64,000 nucleotides of DNA. Source: Cypionkella sp. (GTDB lineage: Bacteria; Pseudomonadota; Alphaproteobacteria; Rhodobacterales; Rhodobacteraceae). The notes beneath the pieces are model-generated. The model ran no database searches. It had not been told where the DNA came from and saw only the letters and a program-made list of their open reading frames with translations. Below are positions 8,768 through 17,176 of the stretch, piece by piece. The position numbers were made by a program, and so were the translations under genes. The stretch lies in NCBI GenBank assembly GCA_023255415.1, contig JALRIN010000010.1, positions 1 to 64,000 of the forward strand, in the 5' to 3' direction. Numbering within the stretch: position 1 is the first letter of the stretch; each line of letters begins with the position of its first letter.

Positions 8768-10119
8768 GTGCCACCTCCTTCCCGTTCGGTCAGCGCAAAA
8801 TGCCCACCCATGGCGGTGGCGGCCTCGTCTACAATCGTCAGCCCAAGACCCGAGCCTGCGACATCGCCCACATTGCTGCCGCGTTGAAACCGCACCCGCA
8901 GACCCTGCACCGCACTGCCGCCAAGCCCGCGGCCACGGTCACAAACCTCGATCACCGCAAAGCCTGCCCGCGCCTGCGCCTGCAGATCAATGTCGCTGTC
9001 TTGTGGCGAGTATTTGATCGCATTGTCGATGATATTGCGCAGTGCTGCCTCGACCAGCACCGCATCGCCTGCCACCGGCAGCGCCTGATCGGCAGGGGTA
9101 AGCCGCAGCGTCATATCCTTCATTTCTGCCATGGGGGTAAAGCGGGCGACCATCGCCGCCAGCATCGCGGCCAGATCCACCACCGCCAGCGCTTTTTGAT
9201 CGGCGCGAAACAGCACCGTTGCGTGATCCAGCAACTGCCCGGCTGAACGTGCAGAATCGTCCACCGCCCGGATCAGACTGCGCAACCGCGCGCGCGTGGC
9301 CTCCTCGGCGGTTTGGCGCAGCGCCAATTCGGCCTCGTTGCGCATCACCGACAGCGGAGTTCGAATGTGATGTGCGGCCTCGGCGATAAAGGTTTCGGTT
9401 TGCGATAGCGTGCCGCGCAGCCGCCCGATAAAGCCATTCAGCGCGGTGACAAAAGGCGCAAGCTCGGCTGGGGCCGGATGGCGGATCGGGCGCAGATCGC
9501 GCGGACCGCGCCGCCCGACCGCCTCGGCCAGCGTCGCAATCGGGCGCAACAGCGACCCCGCAGCCAGCAATGACAAAGGCACCGCCGCCAAAAACACCAA
9601 GAGCCCCAAGCCCGCCGCCCGATTGGCCAGCCGCGTCGAGATCGCCTTTTGCCCCTCGCGCGTTTGGCCCAACAGCACGGTCAAGGGGCTGGCGCGGTTG
9701 TCCACCATCAGGCTGCGCGACACCGCCGCCACCCGCAGTTCCGAGCCGCGAAACGGCACGGTATAATAAACGGGGCTCAGGGCGGTTGGCGGTGTTGCAG
9801 GCGCGGGCAGGTCATCATAGCCGGTCAGCGTTTGCCCGTTCAGCGCCACACGGTAAAAGATCCGCTCTTCGCCCATCGCAGCCAGCATCGAAAACGTCAC
9901 CGGCGACAGATCGACCACCGCCCCGCCCTCGCCTGCGCGCATTTCCTCGGCCATCGCCAGTGCCGCCGCGCCCAAAACCGCGTCCAGCGTTGCCTCGGAG
10001 GCCCGATCCGCGCCGATCCGCACCGACAGATAAATCAGCACCGACAGCACCGCCGACAAAGCCAGCAGCGGCATCACCAGCCGTTGGCGCAGCGAAACCG
10101 GCGTCACCCGCATTCTCAT
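8734..10119 (-). CDS. tctE: Sensor histidine kinase, TctE-type
   Basis: A 461-residue membrane sensor kinase. The first membrane segment is about residues 15-33, followed by a periplasmic domain (about 34-168) and a second membrane segment (about 169-190). The dimerisation H-box AEAAHHIRTPL places the phosphoacceptor at His251. The catalytic domain shows the N-box (RNIIDNAIKYS) and G boxes (DRGRGLGG, GSGLGLTIV). The ATG overlaps the response regulator stop by 4 bp. The pair is divergent from tctCBA, the classic arrangement in which TctD/TctE senses a tricarboxylate and induces the transporter. The signal here is inferred, not known. Confidence 0.9.
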   Translation of the reverse strand: MRMRVTPVSLRQRLVMPLLALSAVLSVLIYLSVRIGADRASEATLDAVLGAAALAMAEEMRAGEGGAVVDLSPVTFSMLAAMGEERIFYRVALNGQTLTGYDDLPAPATPPTALSPVYYTVPFRGSELRVAAVSRSLMVDNRASPLTVLLGQTREGQKAISTRLANRAAGLGLLVFLAAVPLSLLAAGSLLRPIATLAEAVGRRGPRDLRPIRHPAPAELAPFVTALNGFIGRLRGTLSQTETFIAEAAHHIRTPLSVMRNEAELALRQTAEEATRARLRSLIRAVDDSARSAGQLLDHATVLFRADQKALAVVDLAAMLAAMVARFTPMAEMKDMTLRLTPADQALPVAGDAVLVEAALRNIIDNAIKYSPQDSDIDLQAQARAGFAVIEVCDRGRGLGGSAVQGLRVRFQRGSNVGDVAGSGLGLTIVDEAATAMGGHFALTEREGGGTCATLSLPLQG

Positions 10120-10787
10120 TCCGGGGTTTCCGTCAGCCGGTAGCCCAGCCCACGCACTGTCTCGATCCGCGCGCGGCTGCCCAGCATTTTCTTGCGCAGC
10201 CTGCCGACATAGACCTCGATCGCATTGTCCGAGACCGGTTCCGAGAAGGAAAACAACCGATCCAGCAAATGTTCTTTTGACAAAATCCGCCCAGGGGCCG
10301 CGATGAACAATTCCATCAGCCGCATCTCGCGCGTGCGCAGATCACGCAGATCGCCCGCCACCGCCAAAGTCGCCGCCATCTGGTCAAACACCAGATCGGC
10401 AAAGGCGCGCGTGGCCTGTGCCACCCCGCCCCGCCTGCGCAAAACCGCACGGCAACGGGCCTCTAATTCGGCAAAATCGAAGGGTTTGGTGATATAATCA
10501 TCGGCGCCTGTGTCGAGCGCATCGACCCGATCACTGACCGCCGACCGCGCTGTCATCACGATCACCGGCGTCGCGCCTTCGGCCTTGCGGTGCCGCGCCA
10601 AAAAATCGCGCCCATCGCCATCGGGCAACATAATATCCAGCAATATCAGATCGTAGCTTGCGGCCTGCAAACACTCGCCTGCCTCGGCCAAGCTATGGGC
10701 GACGTCGACGCCATGCCCATCCATCGACAACCGCGCCTTCACCGAAGCCGCAAGATCGCGATTATCCTCGACCAATAAAAACCGCAT
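10116..10787 (-). CDS. tctD: Response regulator, TctD-type (OmpR family)
   Basis: A 223-residue OmpR-family regulator. The receiver domain has the acidic pair near E7/D8, phosphoacceptor D51 (LILLDIMLPDGDG) and K101 (YITKPFDF). The C-terminal winged helix (about 130-220) ends with the usual VRGLGYRL motif. It is predicted to activate the divergent tctCBA operon through sites in 10788-10935. The ATG is preceded by a run of nine G (plus-strand C run 10789-10797) almost touching the start codon, where a normal Shine-Dalgarno would be expected. Confidence 0.93.
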   Translation of the reverse strand: MRFLLVEDNRDLAASVKARLSMDGHGVDVAHSLAEAGECLQAASYDLILLDIMLPDGDGRDFLARHRKAEGATPVIVMTARSAVSDRVDALDTGADDYITKPFDFAELEARCRAVLRRRGGVAQATRAFADLVFDQMAATLAVAGDLRDLRTREMRLMELFIAAPGRILSKEHLLDRLFSFSEPVSDNAIEVYVGRLRKKMLGSRARIETVRGLGYRLTETPE

Positions 10788-10935
10788 TCCCCCCCCCTTG
10801 GCCCACCGCGCTGCGACGAATTTACGCAGGCGTGACAGGTTGGTGTCAGCTTTTCAGCTTTAGCTGGCCCACGCAAGCGCCACGACACCCAAGGAGGGGG
10901 CGTGGCCTTGACAGAAAAAACGGGAGGAACGACCT
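10788..10935. promoter_or_regulatory. Divergent tctD / tctC promoter region
   Basis: A 148-bp intergenic region between the regulator and the transporter genes. It contains an inverted repeat TGACA-GGTTGG-TGTCA (10833-10848) and a second imperfect repeat around 10849-10865 (AGCTTTTCAGCTTTAGCT), both candidate TctD sites. GGGAGG lies shortly before the tctC ATG. A G9 tract abuts the tctD start. The regulatory role is inferred from position. Confidence 0.5.
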
Positions 10936-11898
10936 ATGACCAAGCTTAAAATGCTGGCAACGACGGCTGCGCTGATGCTGGCCGGCACCACGTCTGCCTT
11001 TGCAACCGAATGTATCGCCCCAGCAAACGCTGGCGGTGGCTGGGATTTCACCTGCCGCCAAGTGGGCAAGCTGCTTTATGATCTGAAACTGGTCGATGCA
11101 CCGGTTCAGGTCACCAATATGGCGGGCGCGGGCGGCGGTCTGGCCTATGCGCATGTTGTGGCCGATATGAACACCGACCCCGATGTCATCGTTGCGGCCT
11201 CTTCGGCCACCACCACCCGCCTTGCGCAAAAGGCCTTTGGCGATGCGACTGCAGACCAAGTGCGCTGGGTTGGCGCGATTGGCGCGGATCCGGGCGTGAT
11301 CGTTGTGGCCAAAGACAGCCCGTTCCAAAATCTGGGCGATATGGTGGCAGCGATCAAGGCTGATCCGGGCTCTGTGGCCTTTGCAGGCGGCTCGGCAGCG
11401 GGTGGTTTTGACCATATGAAACCGCTGCAAGTGATGAAATCCGCAGGCTTCACCGAGATCACCAAGGTGAAGTATATCGGCGTTGACGGTGGCGCAGATG
11501 CGATCACCCAGACCATCGGCGGCCATACCCAAGCGATGACCGGCGATATGTCGGAAATCGTTGGCTTTATCAAATCGGGCGATGTGCGCGTTCTGGCCGT
11601 GCTGACCGAAGCGCGGGTTCCGGGCTTTGAAGACATTCCAACCGCGCGCGAGCAGGGCTTTGACGTGGTCGCGGTAAACTGGCGTGGTCTTTATGTGCCA
11701 AAAGGCATCTCGGACGATCAGTTCAATGCTTGGGCCACCAAACTGCAAGCCGTGGCCGACAGCGCCGAATGGAAAGAGACCATGGCCGCAAACGGTCTGG
11801 CGCCTTTCACCAAGGTTGGCGCTGATTTCCAAGGCTGGGTTGACGGTGTGATCGCTGAAACCGAAACGCTTTCGCGCGAAATCGGGGTTATTCAGTAA
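10936..11898 (+). CDS. tctC: Tripartite tricarboxylate transporter, periplasmic binding protein
   Basis: A 320-residue TctC/BugT-type periplasmic receptor that captures a carboxylate and hands it to TctA/TctB. A signal peptide ends after ...TTSAFA (about residue 23). The mature part carries family hallmarks such as NMAGAGGGLAYAHV, GVIVVAKDSPF and the GGSAAGGFDH segment lining the ligand site. It is the first gene of tctCBA; the stop overlaps the start of tctB. Expression probably needs TctD. The exact substrate (citrate, tricarballylate or another carboxylate) cannot be read from the sequence. Confidence 0.93.
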   Translation: MTKLKMLATTAALMLAGTTSAFATECIAPANAGGGWDFTCRQVGKLLYDLKLVDAPVQVTNMAGAGGGLAYAHVVADMNTDPDVIVAASSATTTRLAQKAFGDATADQVRWVGAIGADPGVIVVAKDSPFQNLGDMVAAIKADPGSVAFAGGSAAGGFDHMKPLQVMKSAGFTEITKVKYIGVDGGADAITQTIGGHTQAMTGDMSEIVGFIKSGDVRVLAVLTEARVPGFEDIPTAREQGFDVVAVNWRGLYVPKGISDDQFNAWATKLQAVADSAEWKETMAANGLAPFTKVGADFQGWVDGVIAETETLSREIGVIQ

Positions 11899-12338
11899 TG
11901 TCCAGCGACCGGATCTTTGGTCTGGTCGTGGTAATGGGAGCGCTCGCGTTTTTCGCGGGCGCTCTGCAAATCCAGACCAGCTTTTTGTCAGACCCCGTTG
12001 GCCCCCGCGTCTTTCCGATGCTGATCGCCGCCTCGGCACTTCTTTGTGGGCTGGTCTTGATTGCAAAACCTGATGCCGAACCCGAATGGCCAGCGCTGGC
12101 AGCTTGGGGCAATATGGCAATCGCTTTGGTGGTTTTGGTCAGCTATGCGCTGTTGATCGGGCCGATGGGTTTTTTGACCTCGACCGCGCTGGCCGCAGCT
12201 GGCGTCAGCTATCTGATCGAGAAAAACGCCCGCACCGCAGCCCTGACCGGCCTTGGCCTGTCGTTGGTGCTGTTTGTCATCTTTAAATACGGCCTTGGGC
12301 TTGGGCTTTTTGCCTTTCCTCGGGCGTGGATGGGCTAG
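11898..12338 (+). CDS. tctB: Tripartite tricarboxylate transporter, small membrane subunit
   Basis: A 146-residue hydrophobic protein with four predicted membrane segments (about residues 5-22, 35-53, 75-93 and 118-140), matching the size and topology of TctB small subunits. It starts at the last base of the tctC coding region and ends 12 bp before tctA, so the three genes are tightly coupled. Family assignment rests on length, topology and gene order more than on motifs, since TctB proteins diverge strongly. Confidence 0.88.
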   Translation: MSSDRIFGLVVVMGALAFFAGALQIQTSFLSDPVGPRVFPMLIAASALLCGLVLIAKPDAEPEWPALAAWGNMAIALVVLVSYALLIGPMGFLTSTALAAAGVSYLIEKNARTAALTGLGLSLVLFVIFKYGLGLGLFAFPRAWMG

Positions 12339-12350
12339 GAAGGTCACATC

Positions 12351-13874
12351 ATGGATACCCTTGCAAACCTCGCTTTGGGGTTCAGTGTTGCGCTGACCCC
12401 CTACACGCTGTTTCTGGCGATCTGCGGCTGCTTTTTGGGCACCATCATCGGGGCTTTGCCCGGTCTGGGGCCGTCAAACGGTGTGGCGATCCTGATCCCC
12501 CTGGCCTTTGCGCTGGGGCTGGATGCGACCCAAGCGCTGGTGCTGCTGACCTCGGTCTATTACGGCACCATGTATGGCGGGCGGATCAGTTCGATCTTGC
12601 TGAACATTCCGGGCGACGAGCCTGCGATGATGACCACGCTGGACGGCTATCCGATGGCGAAACAAGGCCGCGCCGGCGATGCGCTGGTGATTTCGGGGGT
12701 GGCGTCCTTCATGGGGTCATTTCTGTCGACCATAGGCCTTGTTATCATGGCGCCCTTGCTGGCGAGCATCGCCTATCTGTTTGGCCCAGCGGAATATTTC
12801 GCGCTGTATTTGTTGGCGTTTTGCACGCTGGGCGGGGTCGCCAGCAAAAACCAAGCCAAGGCCGCGCTGGCCGCCTGCCTTGGCCTTGGCATTGCGATGA
12901 TCGGGCTGGACAATTCCACCGGCATGCCGCGCTTTACCGGCGGCAATCTGCATCTGTCTGACGGCATCGACTTTTTGGTCGCCATCGTCGGCATGTTTGC
13001 GATTTCCGAGGTGTTTATCTTTATCGAAAGCCATGGCCGCAATTCGGCGCTTGGCGTCACCTTGGGCAAGATCAACATTCCGTGGAAAGATCTGAAGAAT
13101 AGCTTCGGCACCATGATGCGCTCGACCGGCATCGGCTTTGTGGCAGGCGTGCTGCCCGGTGCAGGTGCAAGCCTTGGCAGCTTTATGGCCTATATGGCGG
13201 AAAAGGGCTATGTCGGCAGCTCGGGCTACTTTGGCAAGGGCGACCCGCGCGGTGTCGCCGCCCCCGAGGCCGGCAACAATGCTGCGGCAGGCGGGGCGAT
13301 GGTGCCGATGCTGACGCTGGGCGTGCCGGGATCGGGCACCACGGCAGTGATGCTGGCGCTGTTGCTGACGCTGAACATCACCCCCGGGCCGCTGCTGTTC
13401 AAAGATCACCCCGATGTGGTCTGGGGGCTGATTGCCTCGATGTTCATCGCCAATGTCGTGCTGTTGGTCATGAACGTGCCGATGGTAAAGCTGTTTGTCA
13501 AAGTGCTGCTGGTGCCGGCTTGGGTGCTGATGCCAATGGTGACGATGGTCAGTTTTGTCGGCATCTTTAGTCTGACGGGCAGCTATTTTGACATGATCTT
13601 GATGATCTTCTTTGGCGCTTTGGGCTATTTACTGCGCAAGCTGGATGTGCCGACGGTTCCGGTGATCTTGGGCATTCTGCTGGGGTCAGAAATGGAAGAC
13701 GCACTGCGGCGTGCCATGGTGCTGTCGGATGGCGATTGGAGCTATCTGTTCTCTTCGCCCATCGCCATCGGGCTTTGGGTCGCGGCCATAGGCGGTTTCT
13801 TGGCACCGCTGTTCTTGCGTGGCAAACTTCGCAAGCCAATTCCTGTCAGCGATACAACGCTCGACCAAGACTAA
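12351..13874 (+). CDS. tctA: Tripartite tricarboxylate transporter, large membrane subunit
   Basis: A 507-residue TctA-family permease with about 11-12 membrane segments, the channel subunit of the secondary TTT transporter. Conserved family blocks include GALPGLGPSNGVAILIPLAF near the N-terminus, YYGTMYGGRISSILLNIPG and GVLPGAGASLGSFMAYMAEK. The repeated Pro-Gly-Leu/Ala-Gly signature in the two halves is typical. It follows tctB by 12 bp and precedes the AtuA-like gene by 9 bp, so uptake and the unknown downstream enzyme genes are probably co-transcribed. Confidence 0.95.
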   Translation: MDTLANLALGFSVALTPYTLFLAICGCFLGTIIGALPGLGPSNGVAILIPLAFALGLDATQALVLLTSVYYGTMYGGRISSILLNIPGDEPAMMTTLDGYPMAKQGRAGDALVISGVASFMGSFLSTIGLVIMAPLLASIAYLFGPAEYFALYLLAFCTLGGVASKNQAKAALAACLGLGIAMIGLDNSTGMPRFTGGNLHLSDGIDFLVAIVGMFAISEVFIFIESHGRNSALGVTLGKINIPWKDLKNSFGTMMRSTGIGFVAGVLPGAGASLGSFMAYMAEKGYVGSSGYFGKGDPRGVAAPEAGNNAAAGGAMVPMLTLGVPGSGTTAVMLALLLTLNITPGPLLFKDHPDVVWGLIASMFIANVVLLVMNVPMVKLFVKVLLVPAWVLMPMVTMVSFVGIFSLTGSYFDMILMIFFGALGYLLRKLDVPTVPVILGILLGSEMEDALRRAMVLSDGDWSYLFSSPIAIGLWVAAIGGFLAPLFLRGKLRKPIPVSDTTLDQD

Positions 13875-13883
13875 GGAAAGCCG

Positions 13884-15242
13884 ATGACAACGCGTGTGCT
13901 GGTGCCATCTGGGGTTTTGGGGCTGGGCTTTGACCATGCGGCCCTTGCGCGCGGCATAGCCGCCCGCCCCGACATCATCGCCATCGACGGAGGGTCCACC
14001 GACAGTGGGCCCTTCTCACTTGGCGCGGGGCAGTCGAAATATGCGCGCGCAGCCACAAAGTCGGAATGGCGCGCGCTGATGCTGGCGCGCGCCGAGGCCG
14101 GTGTGCCCCTGGTGATTGGCACCTGCGGCACCTGTGGCACCGACAGCACGGTGGATTGGATGTATGACATCACCGCCGAAATCGCCGCCGAACTCGGCCA
14201 AAGCCTGAAAATCGCGCGGCTTTATTGCAGCCAAAGCCCGATAAGCGTGATCGCGGCCCTTGGCATGGGCCAGATCGCCCCCCTGACCCCCGCCCCGCCG
14301 ATCAGTGCCGAAGCTTTGGGCCAGATGACCCATATCGTCGCCCTTGCAGGGGCCGAGCAGGTGCAGGCAGCGCTTGCCACCGGTGCCGATATTATCCTCT
14401 GCGGTCGCACCACCGATACTGCGATCATCGCAGCCCTGCCCTTGCTGCGCGGCGATCATGCGGGGGGCGCTTGGCATGGCGCAAAAATCGCCGAATGCGG
14501 CGCGCTGTGTTCCACCAACCCGACCACGGGCGTGATCATGGTCGATTTCGATGCCGCAGGCTTTAGCGTCGAACCTATGGCACTGGACGCCGCCTGCACG
14601 CCGCATTCGGTCTCGGCGCATATGCTTTACGAGAATGCCGATCCGTTCATTCTGCACGAACCGGGCGGCCATCTGGATGTGCGCGGCGCAAGCTATCTGG
14701 CACTGGACGCGCGCCGGGTGCGGGTTGAAGGCTCGATCTGGCAGCCGGGCCCCTACACGGTGAAACTTGAAGGCGCGCGCATCGCGGGCTATCAAACCAC
14801 CATCCTTGCCAGCCTGCGCGCACCGCATTACGTCGCCCATGCCAAAGATTGGGTGGCGAGGCTGACGGCGTTTCTGCACGCCGATATCGCCCGCAAAATG
14901 GCGCTGCCAGCGGAAAGCTACCAGCTTGAATTTCGCCTGATCGGGGTTGATGCCACGCTGGGCGCGATGGAAAACCGCAGTGCCGAGCCGGTCGAGGTTG
15001 GGGTGCTGGGTCTTATCACCGCCCAAACCCAAGCCATCGCCGCCGAGATTGGCAAGCTGATCAACCCTTGGGTGCTGCATTTCCCGCTTACCGCCAGTGA
15101 AGAGTTGCCGACCTTTGCCTTTCCCTATTCGCCCGCCACAACTGACCGTGGCCCGCTTTACGAATTTGCGCTGAACCATGTGCTGCATCTGGCCGACCCG
15201 ATGTCGGCCTTTCGTCTGGTGCTAAGCGAGGTGACAGCATGA
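13884..15242 (+). CDS. AtuA-like protein (DUF1446)
   Basis: A 452-residue cytosolic protein of the acyclic terpene utilisation AtuA / DUF1446 family. The N-terminal part has a Gly/Ser/Thr-rich segment (AIDGGSTDSGPF, GTCGTCGTDSTVDW) and a later CGRTTDTAIIAALP motif that look like nucleotide- or CoA-binding loops. The biochemical function is not firmly established. It overlaps the next gene (DUF4387) by 4 bp, and the two families commonly occur together, so they probably form one enzyme. The location inside a tctCBA operon suggests action on the imported carboxylate or its CoA ester. That last step is inference. Confidence 0.85.
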   Translation: MTTRVLVPSGVLGLGFDHAALARGIAARPDIIAIDGGSTDSGPFSLGAGQSKYARAATKSEWRALMLARAEAGVPLVIGTCGTCGTDSTVDWMYDITAEIAAELGQSLKIARLYCSQSPISVIAALGMGQIAPLTPAPPISAEALGQMTHIVALAGAEQVQAALATGADIILCGRTTDTAIIAALPLLRGDHAGGAWHGAKIAECGALCSTNPTTGVIMVDFDAAGFSVEPMALDAACTPHSVSAHMLYENADPFILHEPGGHLDVRGASYLALDARRVRVEGSIWQPGPYTVKLEGARIAGYQTTILASLRAPHYVAHAKDWVARLTAFLHADIARKMALPAESYQLEFRLIGVDATLGAMENRSAEPVEVGVLGLITAQTQAIAAEIGKLINPWVLHFPLTASEELPTFAFPYSPATTDRGPLYEFALNHVLHLADPMSAFRLVLSEVTA

Positions 15243-15535
15243 AGCTTGGCGAACAGGTTCTAAAAGTGCGATCAAAGAATGCAGGGCCGTTTTGGGTGAC
15301 GATAGATGTGTTTTGCGGAACTTCGGCGGCTTTTGACAAGGTCAACGCAACCCTGAAAACCCAAGCGGTGGCCGCGCTTTATGGCTGCCCGCTGCACTTG
15401 GTAAAGCGCTTTGATATTGCGGATTTAAGCGTGATCAAATTCTCGATCCCGCGCCCGGTGGTGCAGGGCTCTGCGCGCGATCGCGACATGCATGGCGCGC
15501 AATGGGGCATCTTGCTGGAAGAGGCGGATTTGTGA
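15239..15535 (+). CDS. DUF4387 family protein
   Basis: A 98-residue protein matching the DUF4387 family: MKLGEQVLKVRSKNAGPFWV at the N-terminus and a central DIADLSVIKFSIPRPVVQGS block. It is predicted to be a small partner of the AtuA-like protein encoded immediately upstream (ATGA overlap). In some organisms the two domains are reported as one polypeptide, which supports a stable complex. The stop codon overlaps the GTG start of the membrane protein gene that follows. Confidence 0.85.
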   Translation: MKLGEQVLKVRSKNAGPFWVTIDVFCGTSAAFDKVNATLKTQAVAALYGCPLHLVKRFDIADLSVIKFSIPRPVVQGSARDRDMHGAQWGILLEEADL

Positions 15536-16566
15536 GCTATTTCACCCGCACGCGGCTGATCACTTTTGCGATTTCGGCGCTGGGGGTGGTGGCGTTTTTG
15601 CTGCTGCACCTGCCCTTGCCGCTGTTGCTGGGGCCGATGCTGGGTTGCCTGAGTGCGGCTTTTGCAGGCGCCAAGCTGCAAGGACCGGGCGGCTTTGGCG
15701 TGTTCATGCGGACTTTTTTGGGGGTGGCGGTGGGATCTTCGATCACGCCGGCGATCCTTGGGCAGTTGCAGCACTTTGCGAGCAGTCTGATCTTTGTGCC
15801 CGCCTATATCGCGGTGATCGGGGCCTTGGGCTATCCGCTGTTTCGCTATGGCTTTGGCTTTAACCATGCCACGGCCTGGTATTCGGCGATGCCGGGCGGG
15901 CTGCAAGACATGCTGGTTTTTGGCGAAGAGGCGGGGGGCGATGTGCGCGCGCTGTCCTTGATCCACGCCACCCGCGTGCTGGTGGTGGTGACCATCGCGC
16001 CTTTGGTGATGGTCGCCTATTGGGGCGTCGATCTGACCAAGCCACCCGGCGTGGCTGCCAGCGAGATTGCGCTGTCGCAGTTGGGGCTGATGGTGTTTGC
16101 AGGGCTTGCGGGCTGGAAAATTGCCGAGCGGGTGGGACTATTTGGCGCCTCGATCCTGGGGCCGATGATCTTGGCCGCGGCGCTGTCGATTGGCGGGGTG
16201 ATCACCCACCGCCCGCCAGCCGAGATTATCTGGGCGTCGCAGTTCTTTATCGGCATCGCGGTTGGAGTAAAATATGCAGGCATCACCCTGCGCGAGCTGC
16301 GGGTTTGCGTCGGTGCCGGCGTGGTCTATGCGCTGCTGCTGGCGCTAATCAGCCTGGGGTTTATCGAGCTGATCCATCTGTTTCACCTTGCCCCGCCCAA
16401 AGACGCCTTTCTGGCCTATCTGCCCGGGGGGCAGGCTGAAATGGTGGTGATCGCGATTTTGGCGGGGGCGGATCTGGCCTTTGTGGTCAGCCATCATCTG
16501 CTGCGGATCATTTTGGTGATCATGATCGGGCCTTTGGTAGAGCGTCGGCTGCGGCGACCGTCCTAG
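15532..16566 (+). CDS. AbrB-family (pfam AbrB) membrane protein
   Basis: A 344-residue polytopic membrane protein of the AbrB family (the bacterial 'ammonia monooxygenase-like' membrane family, unrelated to the AbrB DNA-binding regulator). About nine or ten membrane segments are arranged as an internal duplication; both halves have LLGPMLG / ILGPMILAAAL-type motifs. The GTG start (15532) is chosen because it overlaps the DUF4387 stop (GTGA) and removes an implausible hydrophilic extension. It is the last gene of the tctCBA-atuA-DUF4387 run. Function is unknown; a transporter or exporter for a pathway product is possible. Confidence 0.8.
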   Translation: MSYFTRTRLITFAISALGVVAFLLLHLPLPLLLGPMLGCLSAAFAGAKLQGPGGFGVFMRTFLGVAVGSSITPAILGQLQHFASSLIFVPAYIAVIGALGYPLFRYGFGFNHATAWYSAMPGGLQDMLVFGEEAGGDVRALSLIHATRVLVVVTIAPLVMVAYWGVDLTKPPGVAASEIALSQLGLMVFAGLAGWKIAERVGLFGASILGPMILAAALSIGGVITHRPPAEIIWASQFFIGIAVGVKYAGITLRELRVCVGAGVVYALLLALISLGFIELIHLFHLAPPKDAFLAYLPGGQAEMVVIAILAGADLAFVVSHHLLRIILVIMIGPLVERRLRRPS

Positions 16567-16576
16567 GCGGCGGTTT

Positions 16577-16640
16577 GGGGGTTTCACACCCCCAGCGCCT
16601 GCGGCGCTCCCCCGTGGGATATTTAGGCCAAGATGAAAGG
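16577..16640. repeat. Palindromic intergenic repeat, copy 1
   Basis: Copy of the window-wide element. A GGGGGTTTCACACCCCC hairpin (16577-16593) and AGCGCCTGCGGCGCT (16594-16608) are followed by the core GGGATATTTAGGCCAAGATG (16616-16635). It lies between the convergent AbrB-like and phosphatase genes, where it can act as a terminator for either. Confidence 0.85.
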
Positions 16641-16641
16641 G

Positions 16642-17106
16642 TTAGAGCGTGGTGGCCCAATGGTATTGCGCCTCGGTTTCCACAGCACAGGGGCGGGCTT
16701 GGCGCAGGCGGTGCAGCGCGAATGTTGCGGGCTCGCCTGCCTCGACCATCAGACGCAGCAGGGCAGAGCCCGAGCGGCCGCAGCCGCCCATACAGTGCAG
16801 CAGCACCTTTTGCCCCTGTGACAAGATCGCATGGGCTGCGGCAGAGATCTCTGGCCAGCCGGCTTGCGGGATGCCGTAGTCGGGCACCGGGAAGGGCAGC
16901 CATGCGACCCCCATGGCGGCGAGATCCTGTGGCAAATCGGGGGCGGTCGCAGTCAACTCCTGCGGCAGGGTCAGGCTGATCACCAAAGACGGCCGCCAGA
17001 GGCGCAGAGCCTCAAGGTCGGCTGCGTAAAAGCCCGTGCGGCCTGGCATCGGGCAGATCCCCAAAACGCCGCGCCCCAGGGGCAGGTCTGCAATTGTCAG
17101 CCGCAT
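16642..17106 (-). CDS. Protein tyrosine / dual-specificity phosphatase-like protein
   Basis: A 154-residue cytosolic phosphatase. The cysteine phosphatase signature HCX5R is HCMGGCGR (Cys105, Arg111), and Asp76 in PVPDYGIP is a good candidate general acid. Length fits small bacterial dual-specificity or cyclin-dependent kinase inhibitor 3-like phosphatases. It is divergent from dnaX with 70 bp between starts. The substrate is unknown. Nothing suggests functional coupling to dnaX beyond the shared promoter region. Confidence 0.87.
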   Translation of the reverse strand: MRLTIADLPLGRGVLGICPMPGRTGFYAADLEALRLWRPSLVISLTLPQELTATAPDLPQDLAAMGVAWLPFPVPDYGIPQAGWPEISAAAHAILSQGQKVLLHCMGGCGRSGSALLRLMVEAGEPATFALHRLRQARPCAVETEAQYHWATTL

Positions 17107-17176
17107 CTTCGCCTCTTAGGTTTACCTTCGCCCCTGCGCGCCCTAGTCTATAGTCAGTCGAATCCCAAGGGCCATC

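Noticed and set aside
14016..15188. A 390-codon minus-strand open frame
   Set aside because: Antisense shadow of the AtuA-like gene, with low-complexity His/Arg/Gly-rich sequence and no ribosome binding site.
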